Positions 8,350 to 16,700 of a stretch of 64,000 bases of DNA are shown here, piece after piece. How positions within the stretch are numbered: position 1 is the first letter of the stretch; each line of letters begins with the position of its first letter. The notes below the pieces were generated by a model that saw nothing but the letters and a program-made list of their open reading frames with translations, had not been told where the DNA came from and did no database searches. The DNA lies in assembly GCF_006542685.1 (NCBI RefSeq), contig NZ_AP019736.1:124001-188000 (forward strand), read 5' to 3'. The DNA is from Alistipes dispar (GTDB lineage: Bacteria; Bacteroidota; Bacteroidia; Bacteroidales; Rikenellaceae). Made by a program: the position numbers and the translations under genes.

Positions 8350-10476
8350 TTACTGCTGGGTATAGCGACCGGCTTGCATATCCTCGTAGGTGGGGTTATA
8401 ACCGCAATTGGTTACAAGCCAGTCTTCTTTCTTGATTTGCTCTTCTTCTACAAAAGATTTGAAGAACGTATAATCAACAAACCGTGTCAACCGGATAAAT
8501 CGAACTCCTGAGAGTTTTGTTAAAGTTGGCATATTGAAAGTCGTAAGCGATGCTGCATTTGCAGCACAAAGTGTTCCATCAATGGCCTGCAATTTGGGGC
8601 ATGAAATAGTTTTTACGGCACGAACAGTCATACCAACACCCCCGACATGTTCCAATGACGGAAATGTAAAATCTTTATTTGATGCCATAAAATCTAAAGA
8701 ACCATATAAAATATTATTAATCACCCCTTCTTTGATATATTGAGGATTGCTTGAACAACCGACTGACTTTAAATTCGTAAAATCATAATCATAGTTAGAA
8801 ACAGCGTTCAGATTACCGATAATACATAACTGACCTCCGACAATTTCCAATTTCGGGAACGAGATATTGTTTGCCATTGTAGTTTCGATGCTTAAATATC
8901 CATCTACACTTACCAAGTTAGGGGCTGAAACGCCTTTTTTTGAACCTCTTATAATTTCCATATTCCCGTAAACTCGTTCAAATTGGAATACAGGATCTGT
9001 TGTCATATTGCTAGAATACTTAAAATTCTTAATACTCTTAAAATTCAATTCTGGATCTATTCCAACACTTGAACCGGTAATACCGCTCGGAGCTAGAAAC
9101 ATGCTAACTTGCGACATATCCTCTTTTGTGATAATTTTTGAGAATATAGTCCCGTCTGTAATAGAAATTAAAGGTTCGTTATCCTCAAAAGGTACAAAAT
9201 TTACTTTGCTCAAATCTAAAATTCGATCAGAACACTCCAATAAACGCAGCAAGGTCAGTCCTCCGAGTTGTTCTAATTTACTCCAATCCGGCAATTTTTT
9301 CAAGACTTGGAATTTAGATATTGTCAATGTGCCTTTAACAATCGACAAGTTAGACAGTCCATCTATTTCTTGTAATTTATTATTTCCCGTAGATGTAAAA
9401 GCATCGGACGCAATATAACTGGAAACGAGATTAAGGTCGCCGTTTACTACCGATAATTCCGGCAATGAAAGGGTCTCCAACGGAATCGGTATAGAAGCAA
9501 AATCCACACTTCCAACTTCTTGTAATTTCGGAAATTCCAAAGAAATCATTTTGCCTAAATTATTAACCCCTAAGCGACCGTTTACTTTTGTCAATTCAGG
9601 AATTCTCAAAGATGTGATTTCTCCTCCTGGTTCTCCGTCACTTGTCAGACACTGGAGATCAAAATCCTTTACGACAGTGGTTAATTTAGGGAATTCAAAA
9701 CTTTGTAGAGATGAAGTCCTGAATATTATATTTCCATCAATCGTTTCAAGGTTGTCGAATTGCACATATGCTACTTGATTGTTGCAGACAACGATGTCGC
9801 CAGTAATATGCTGCAAAGATCTCATACTGACCATCTGCAATTTACTGTTGGTCGCAAAGGCAGTTTCAGTTCCTATTTGCAAACCTCCAATTGAAGTGAT
9901 ATTATCAAGTCCCGTAAGATCTTGTCCAACATAACTTTTCCGAATGATGATGTTTCCTTCGACTTCCTTCAATATTTTTAATGCGGCGATATCCGACAAT
10001 TCTTCTGCATCCTCAGCATCCGACCCGATAATCAAATCACCTTTGATAACCGTTACGTCCGTATCAATGAAAGCCGTAACATCCGCTGTTGTCTTCAATT
10101 CCACATCCCCTTCATAGCGAATCTCGTCTTTAATGACTTTATATGTATAATCATTCGCTTCTCCATTGTAAGAGGTTACACGAAACGTTCGTTCCGTATC
10201 CCAGTCAGTAATGCTTGCCGGATCGGGAATAATTGTTGCCGAGGATGTGTATTTGAATTCGACTTGAGCATTATTTAACGAAACAGTATATGGAACTGTT
10301 ATGGTAATTATATTGTCAATTATTTCCGCTGTATAGGATTGACTTGCCACAGTCATCACGACTGATGTGATAAAATTGTCATCGGCATCAGCAGGACTTT
10401 CTGGAGTCTGATTATCTTCTGAACATGATAAAAAAAGAAATGGGGCAATGAATAGTAAAAGCCAAAACTGTCTCAT
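8350..10476 (-). CDS. Leucine-rich/receptor-L-like surface lipoprotein in B12 operon
   Basis: A 708-residue lipoprotein (lipobox 'LFLSC'). After a short linker, residues ~35-115 form a DUF5018-like strand-rich domain. The rest is made of irregular leucine-rich repeats of the kind 'L..V.GNI.I.......L..L..I.G.L.I', as in receptor L domains and BspA-like surface proteins of Bacteroidetes. It probably sits on the outer surface. Start and stop lie close to its neighbours (stop of the upstream gene 1 base away). Base composition is much more AT-rich than the btu core, suggesting a separate origin. Its part in B12 capture is inferred only from operon membership. Confidence 0.7.
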   Translation of the reverse strand: MRQFWLLLFIAPFLFLSCSEDNQTPESPADADDNFITSVVMTVASQSYTAEIIDNIITITVPYTVSLNNAQVEFKYTSSATIIPDPASITDWDTERTFRVTSYNGEANDYTYKVIKDEIRYEGDVELKTTADVTAFIDTDVTVIKGDLIIGSDAEDAEELSDIAALKILKEVEGNIIIRKSYVGQDLTGLDNITSIGGLQIGTETAFATNSKLQMVSMRSLQHITGDIVVCNNQVAYVQFDNLETIDGNIIFRTSSLQSFEFPKLTTVVKDFDLQCLTSDGEPGGEITSLRIPELTKVNGRLGVNNLGKMISLEFPKLQEVGSVDFASIPIPLETLSLPELSVVNGDLNLVSSYIASDAFTSTGNNKLQEIDGLSNLSIVKGTLTISKFQVLKKLPDWSKLEQLGGLTLLRLLECSDRILDLSKVNFVPFEDNEPLISITDGTIFSKIITKEDMSQVSMFLAPSGITGSSVGIDPELNFKSIKNFKYSSNMTTDPVFQFERVYGNMEIIRGSKKGVSAPNLVSVDGYLSIETTMANNISFPKLEIVGGQLCIIGNLNAVSNYDYDFTNLKSVGCSSNPQYIKEGVINNILYGSLDFMASNKDFTFPSLEHVGGVGMTVRAVKTISCPKLQAIDGTLCAANAASLTTFNMPTLTKLSGVRFIRLTRFVDYTFFKSFVEEEQIKKEDWLVTNCGYNPTYEDMQAGRYTQQ

Positions 10477-10477
10477 A

Positions 10478-12286
10478 TTATTGATTATTAGTTATTGATA
10501 AGTCTTCAAATGAAAATACTTCTGTGGATATCTCTCCAAGCCAACCACTTTTCGATAATACTCCACACTGAACTTTGATAAAGTCTATATATTGCAATTT
10601 TACTGGAGTCCCGTCATGATATATTGCATTGGCTATTTTGAATCCGTTGCGCTGACCGCTACCATCAATGACATTTCCTCCTACCAGATTATCTGAACCC
10701 ATATTATCCACATACCCCCACTCATAAGCGTTATTCGCCCAATATCCTGTAACGGGATCTTGATTGTTGCGAGGAGTCAGACGCGTCCCATATAATGTAT
10801 AGCTATCTTCTTTAATCCAATTGGGATAATAATATTCTTGGCCATGGTATGCATTCATATCGACAGAACCTGAATTACCTTCACTATCTACCCACGGAGT
10901 ATGTGCTCTGGGTGCAGGTCTATAGTAAGTTACTTCGTAGTCTTGTATTGTACCATCGATGCCGGTTTCAGATCCTTTTAATTCATACCATTCATCGTCT
11001 GGCTGGCCATTGCCATTTATATCTTGCATTACCCAAACAATGCCCGGCTCATTTGAGCCACCGCTCGAACTGTTAAAAGCATTTCCTTGTATTGCAAAAT
11101 CGTATTCTCGGCCACTCGGAGCAATACTATGGTCAAAACCGATGATGATATAACCACCGAAAGATCCCAGTGAAACATGCGCTTTTTTGTTCAATCGTTT
11201 CGTTGCATACTCTATGGCTTGTTGGGGCGTCGTTTCATTTCCTATAAATCCGGTATTTTGGGATAACTCATTAATAAACTGTCCGGGAGCAGGAATGAAT
11301 TCATAAACCTTATCCCAAATACCTGAACTTGTCGCTGTCGCTTGCCGATAGCGTTCTTGTTCCGTTTTTTCTTCACAAATAACCTTAACTGTCGTTGTAA
11401 TTGAAGTATTACTACGTGTTATGTTACGTGAAAGTGGCTGTGTGTTGGGCATTTTTTCTGTAACAGTAACAGCAACGAAATATTCTCCAGGAGTCGTCGG
11501 CGTGAATTTAAAAACCCTGTCGGTAGCGGCTTCCATAATTTTTCCATTGACCTGCCATTGATACTGTGGATAATCGAAATATTCCAGCAAAGGCCGCAAA
11601 TATACAGGACGCCCTGCAAAAGTATAACGATCCGTAGAAGTTTGTGTATAGGATGGTGTCGGAAACCGTACGGAATAAGGCATTGTTTCCACAACTTCTA
11701 CGTCGAAATCACGGATTGTTTCTCCGTCTATATTGGATGCCCGGATTGTTATCGAATATGTACCGAGTTCTTTTTCGTGAAACGTATATGCTTTTTCTGT
11801 TCCGACGATTTCTCCATCGCGTACCCATTCAATTCTAAAATTTTCAAGATCGTCATGTTGAATATCTGGAGATAAAATATAATCCGTGTTTTGAGGCACT
11901 TTTAATCCTTTAGAGGGGATTATGATTGAAATTGTAGGTGGAGTTAACTCCAATACTTCTACTTTTAACTCTTCTTCCGCATAACCCTCTGGTGTATCAA
12001 CTCGCAATTTGATATATAGATGTTGTTCCTGATTCCATGTATACTTCAATATTGATTCAGATGAAAGAAGTTTTCCATCTACTGTCCATGCATAAAGTGC
12101 ATTATTCGCATATTTATATGTCGGGGCAATTGTCAGTTCACGCCCAACTTTGATAGTGTAAATGCCAGTCTCACTATCGAGTTCAATTATAGGAGCTTGT
12201 TTTATTTCTTCAGTAATTACATCGTTCTTATTACAGCTTGTAATAAAAAACAAAAGTACAAGAATACTAAATATGAAAGCCTTCAT
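10478..12286 (-). CDS. PKD-domain cell-surface lipoprotein in B12 operon
   Basis: A 602-residue lipoprotein (lipobox 'FITSC'). Three PKD/Ig-like domains can be traced in about residues 30-300 ('YAWTVDGK', 'IEWVRDGEIVG', 'YQWQVNGK'). A C-terminal ~270-residue domain has 'GFDHSI', a Ca-binding-like 'DINGNGQPDDEWYEL' loop and 'NAYEWGYVDN'. Surface proteins of this layout occur in B12 loci of gut Bacteroides next to BtuG/BtuB. It may bind or present corrinoids, which is inference. The sequence is AT-rich. It is separated from the first gene of the operon by a strong terminator-like hairpin. Confidence 0.7.
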   Translation of the reverse strand: MKAFIFSILVLLFFITSCNKNDVITEEIKQAPIIELDSETGIYTIKVGRELTIAPTYKYANNALYAWTVDGKLLSSESILKYTWNQEQHLYIKLRVDTPEGYAEEELKVEVLELTPPTISIIIPSKGLKVPQNTDYILSPDIQHDDLENFRIEWVRDGEIVGTEKAYTFHEKELGTYSITIRASNIDGETIRDFDVEVVETMPYSVRFPTPSYTQTSTDRYTFAGRPVYLRPLLEYFDYPQYQWQVNGKIMEAATDRVFKFTPTTPGEYFVAVTVTEKMPNTQPLSRNITRSNTSITTTVKVICEEKTEQERYRQATATSSGIWDKVYEFIPAPGQFINELSQNTGFIGNETTPQQAIEYATKRLNKKAHVSLGSFGGYIIIGFDHSIAPSGREYDFAIQGNAFNSSSGGSNEPGIVWVMQDINGNGQPDDEWYELKGSETGIDGTIQDYEVTYYRPAPRAHTPWVDSEGNSGSVDMNAYHGQEYYYPNWIKEDSYTLYGTRLTPRNNQDPVTGYWANNAYEWGYVDNMGSDNLVGGNVIDGSGQRNGFKIANAIYHDGTPVKLQYIDFIKVQCGVLSKSGWLGEISTEVFSFEDLSITNNQ

Positions 12287-12289
12287 AAT

Positions 12290-12323
12290 AAAAAGGGCAT
12301 AGAACTGAAATCAGTTCTATGCC
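12290..12323 (-). terminator. Internal intrinsic terminator after first B12 operon gene
   Basis: On the - strand a perfect 12-bp stem (12323-12312 with 12307-12296, loop of 4) is followed by a run of five U residues (12294-12290). It sits between the DUF4465 gene and the rest of the operon. Partial read-through would give higher expression of the first lipoprotein than of the transporter genes. Confidence 0.75.
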
Positions 12324-12339
12324 AAACTATATTAAATTG

Positions 12340-13299
12340 TTATTCTATTGTAACGTCGTCTATACAAAGATACGCCGGAGTATTGAGTCCATATATAGGA
12401 TCGACATCAGATCCTTCAAAATTGAATTTTACACTTTGCACATCCGCTACATTAATATCCCAATATGTCCATGTAGTTACGGGGGACACTGTTGGTTTAT
12501 CATATCGGTAGTCGGCCAACAATTTCGATACAGTGGTGATCAAATTTCCATCTACGTCATAACATTCGATGTTGACTTGGAAATATCCTATATTGTTGCC
12601 GTCAGAATCTTTCAGATTACTCAACGGTGTTGCAACACCCGATGTTCCGAACTGATTACCATTTATAATCACACCATAGGTATATGCTGTGTTACAATAC
12701 CATAAACCCTTGAATTTGCGAGGGGAGTCAAAATAGAATTCAGGTTTGGCCATCCACTCCGTATTTCCGAAATCAGAGTAGCCGTATACAACAGCAAAAT
12801 TGGAACCGCTGTGACCTGCCCCTGTATTGGCCCCATCTGTGGATGCTGTATTATAGACACTACATTGATTCTCCCAAGTATACCACCAATTAGTTCCAGA
12901 AGTCTTGCCGGCAGCAGAATCAGAACGATAATTGTATTTCGACAACGCAATGGCACCACTGGAAAATTCAGTATACGCTCCATAAGAATTGGTTACAGTA
13001 TTCATGTCGGAGACAAACACAAAATCGGGATCGTATATTTCCCTGATTTGGTTCTCTGCAGTATATCCATAAAGCGTGTAGTAGTTCTCTGCTTTAGGCG
13101 AAACCGCCATGAATGTTTCATCGAAGTCATCGAATGTAATGGTTGTAGTGCCATCATCATTAAAGTTGGCTCGGGTTTCGGGAGTTACTGAATCAGTTTG
13201 AGGATTCATCAAAAAGTCATCGTCTGAATTACAGCCGGTGAACAGGGCGGTTGCCGTCAACAGGAAAGCTCCCGCCAGAAAGCGTAAATTTCTTTTCAT
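12340..13299 (-). CDS. DUF4465-type lipoprotein, first gene of B12 operon
   Basis: A 319-residue lipoprotein (lipobox 'LFTGC', then an acidic linker). The mature part has DUF4465 traits: 'TITFDDF' near residue 55, a Gly/Ser-rich central part with 'GHSGSNFAVVYGY', 'FKGLWYCNTAY', and a C-terminal 'LCIDDVTIE' strand. Secreted DUF4465 proteins often accompany B12-uptake loci in gut Bacteroidetes, and this may be a BtuH-like corrinoid-binding protein, though the symbol is withheld. It directly follows the riboswitch leader and is bounded downstream by a terminator, so it is probably the most strongly expressed gene of the set. Confidence 0.72.
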   Translation of the reverse strand: MKRNLRFLAGAFLLTATALFTGCNSDDDFLMNPQTDSVTPETRANFNDDGTTTITFDDFDETFMAVSPKAENYYTLYGYTAENQIREIYDPDFVFVSDMNTVTNSYGAYTEFSSGAIALSKYNYRSDSAAGKTSGTNWWYTWENQCSVYNTASTDGANTGAGHSGSNFAVVYGYSDFGNTEWMAKPEFYFDSPRKFKGLWYCNTAYTYGVIINGNQFGTSGVATPLSNLKDSDGNNIGYFQVNIECYDVDGNLITTVSKLLADYRYDKPTVSPVTTWTYWDINVADVQSVKFNFEGSDVDPIYGLNTPAYLCIDDVTIE

Positions 13300-13340
13300 A
13301 GCTTACTTGTTTTTTAATAAAACATATTTTTAACAAACAC

Positions 13341-13378
13341 AAAAAATCCCGTTCGCGCAGGTTTACACGAACGGGATT
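13341..13378 (-). terminator. Riboswitch expression-platform terminator
   Basis: On the - strand a perfect 11-bp stem (13378-13368 with 13355-13345, 12-base loop) leads into U6 at 13346-13341. It lies 42 bases before the first B12-operon start codon and about 90 bases after the riboswitch aptamer, as expected for control of transcription termination by cobalamin. Confidence 0.85.
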
Positions 13379-13464
13379 ATGTTTGTCTTCAAATATGAGA
13401 ATGACTCCTACGGCATTCCGTATCTGATCGCAACCCGATTTTCTCCCGCGGGTGTAAATCCTTT

Positions 13465-13626
13465 TCCGGTCATGGCAGGTCTTCTGACTCGTCCCAGTCG
13501 TCGCGCCTTCCCAGCATTACACCAGTGGCAGGTTGCGGCAACCTTGAGGGGACTTACAGCAGCGGGTACTGTCCCGGATTCTCACCGGATTCCCTTTTCA
13601 TCCGTGGCGGCGAACCGCCCGGAACC
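13465..13626 (-). promoter_or_regulatory. Cobalamin (AdoCbl/MeCbl-class) riboswitch
   Basis: Read on the - strand, the sequence contains the hallmark elements in order: GGGAATCCGGTG, then CCGGGACAGT, CTGTAAGTCCCC, a B12 box with GCCACTGG (13529-13522), GGGAAGGCG, and the 3' GAGTCAGAAGACCTGCC (about 13490-13474). This is the conserved core of cobalamin riboswitches. Together with the downstream terminator it should switch off the uptake operon when cobalamin is plentiful. It lies antisense to the long reading frame upstream of the tail fibre start. Confidence 0.95.
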
Positions 13627-13637
13627 ATTTCCAATTA

Positions 13638-13645
13638 CAAAAATA
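13638..13645 (-). promoter_or_regulatory. Candidate promoter -7 element for B12 operon
   Basis: The - strand reads TATTTTTG, matching the Bacteroidetes -7 consensus TAnnTTTG, about 12 bases upstream of the riboswitch 5' end. The surrounding 13640-13700 stretch is very AT-rich, unlike the flanking phage DNA. No clear -33 element could be fixed. Confidence 0.55.
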
Positions 13646-13735
13646 CAAATATTTTTTATAATAATATCATTTACACGAAAAAAAATCCGCAACCTGCCGG
13701 AATCATTCCGCACTATACTTTCAGAAAAAGGTTTC

Positions 13736-16700
13736 ATGGCAAAGATTCTCATCGCCCGGGGACAGGCGACCATCTATGTCCAGAAGGACGGGTATACCAT
13801 AACCCAGTCTTTGGGTGAATACGTGTTCCCCGCGGATGACACGGGGAAGATTCTCTCGTCCGTCACTCTCACCTCGACCGTACGGGTGATGTGCGGGGAC
13901 GAGGAACTCACGGCCTTTACCATCGGTGCGGTGGGTAAGCCGGCGGGATTCTCATCCGTTACCGTCAATAACGGCACGAAGACCTTAACCTACGTTATCA
14001 CCGCCGGTACGACGACCCTCGCCGACCACGGAACAATAGATATTCCCGTGACAATTTCCGGTATTGTCTATCATCTGTCGTTCGTCTGGTCGAAAGCCAA
14101 GGCGGGTATCCCGGGCAAGGACGGGGTCGATGCCGACATGCTCGACTGGGTCAAGGAGTGGAATACGGGTAAGACGCTCATCAACGGCAACACGGTCATC
14201 ACCCCCAAACTCTTTGCGGGCACGAAAAACAGCGACGGCACCGTCTCCGGGATAGCCATAGGCTCGTTTACACTCAATACGAAGACCTCCTCGGGAACGA
14301 TCGCCGCAGAGGCGGTAAACGGCATCTATGGATTTAGGGATGGCTACAAAACCTTCTATGTAGATAACGGCGGTAACGCCCAGTTGGGTTATGGCGACCA
14401 GTATGTCAGGTATAACGCCACGACAGGCATGGTCGAGTTCGGCAGCGGAGTGAGTCTGAACTGGGTCGGTGCGACCTACATCGACAAGGACGGCGTCTTT
14501 ACCGGAACACTCTCGGCCGATACGATTAAGACGATTTCCATCAGTGCTTCCCAGATCACATCGGGGATTATCGCTGCGGCACGCATCGACACGGCGGCGT
14601 TGAAAGCCTCCTTGATTACCGCCGGAAACATCGAAGCTCTGACCTTGAACGTTACAAAAGGGAAAATCGGCGGCTGGACGGTGGATGCCGACTCCCTTTA
14701 CCGGGGTACGAAGAACAACACTGTGGGGAGCTGCACCTCTGCCGCAGGTAGCATTACGCTCGGCTCGAACGGTATCCGGGGCTATAAATGGCGGCTGGAT
14801 GCCTCGGGAGCCGGAGCGGTCGCGGGCGGCAACATCGCGTGGGACGCTTCGGGCAACGTCACGTTCGCCTCGACGGTCAGTGCCTTGTGGACGGCACCTA
14901 TCGGCTCCCTCACCACGGCTTTGGGCGGCAGCGGCTATCCCAAGCTGACGAAGATCACGGCCGACGGAATCTATACCGGCAGTATCACCGCCTCGCAGAT
15001 TACCGCAGGAACCATCTCCGCCGACCGCATAGCGGCAGGCAGTATAGCGGCCTCGAAGCTCGATGCCGCCAGCATCAGGTCCTCCATCATCAACACGGAC
15101 TATATCAACGGCCTGAGCTGTACCTTCACCAAAGGAAAAATCGGCGGCTGGATGATCGGGGCTTCGGCCCTCACTGCCACGCATATCTCGATAGACAGCG
15201 GCAACAGACGCATCGCGGTGTACGGGGCCAATTCGGGTGTCGCTAGCGGGCAGCGGGTGCAGCTCTACTACAACAGCGACACGGACTTCGGGCTCTATAC
15301 CACGGACAGTGCAGGGTACTGCGTGGCACAGCTGGGTTCGAGCAACAGCATAGCCGGCTGGACGATCGACACGACTTCCATTCGCAAGGGCAACGTGTCG
15401 CTGGGCAGCGACGGCTCGATCATCAACTCCACGAAATGGAAACTGAACAACGACGGTTCGGGGCAGATCGCCTCGGGCAACATTGCATGGGACACTGCCG
15501 GGAACGTTACGTTCGGGGCTTCCGTATCGCTGCAATGGAAGAACGACATCGAAGCGGCCAAGGTTACGAACTTCGGCTATCGATATTACAAGAAACTCAT
15601 CATCAACGGCGACGAAGCGACCTATTATCCAGTCGTTTTCAAAGGTGGCGACCAGAACATCAAACGTACCATTCTCGTCCGTCGGGGATATGCCGAGCAG
15701 GCTCCGGTCTCGTGGAACACATCCACGCACAAAGGAGGTCTGATCGTACTTATCAAAACCAACTTCGGCGGTTGGGGTGGCATTGCCTATTCATGGGATA
15801 TCTATGACCTTTCCGAGACCTACTGCCGGATGTTCGCCGGGGCGCAGCTGTGCGGCAACTACTGCATGTTCGCCGTCTTCCTGCGTGGCGGCGGCGATAC
15901 GGGTGCCGTGTACCACCTCTACTCCGACCAGCCGATAGAGAGCAGCAGTTATAGTCCTTCGCCGATTCCGGCAGCTCCGCAAATCGCTTACGGCAACGAC
16001 CTTATCTTCCAGAGCGGTTCCACACAAGCCTATGCCCCCGCGCCGCGCACCCTCACGGCTGCCGTCGAGGAGGAGATCCGCCGCCATCGGTTCATTGCTC
16101 TGGCGCAAAGCACGGACAGCACGCTTGCGGCACACCCGCTGACCTATATCGGCTCGACAGGGATTTACACGGGCACCCTTACCGCGGCGCAGGTCAACGC
16201 CGTGGCGATCGATGCCGGCAGTATCAAGACGGGAACACTTTCGGCAGACCGTATCGCCGCGGGCAGCATCAGCGCCTCGAAACTCGATGCCGTGGGTATC
16301 AAGTCGTCCATTATCAATACCGATTACATCAACGGTCTCAGCTGCACGTTCACGAAGGGCAAGATCGGCGGTTTCTCCATCGGCAGTGACAACATGACCA
16401 TAGGGAACGTCGGAGCTGTGGGTGCCATCCCGTTGCAAATCCGTTCCGCCTCCACGGGCAGCGGTTACTGGTACACGGGAGCCTACAAGCCGCTGGGTAT
16501 ATGCCTTACGTGGTATCAGAGCAGCAATGCAGGGCATATCGTCCTCGGGCAGGTGGCGGCATCCGGCAACAGTGTCAAGACCGGATTCATAGGTCTTCAG
16601 ATGATGTCATGGGACAATCTGGAATACTTCTGCCTCTCGGTGAACTATACCAAAAGCGGCAGCAAGGAGGTATACAACCGTATCGCGGGGTGGGCCTTCG

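Noticed and set aside
13379..13735. N-terminal extension of the tail fibre frame
   Set aside because: This open stretch is the antisense of the B12 riboswitch and its terminator; the fibre start at 13736 matches the N-terminus of the related tail gene.
13985..15730. - strand frame opposite the long tail fibre
   Set aside because: Arg/Asp/Gly-rich shadow product without a plausible start site; the + strand module repeats explain the sequence.
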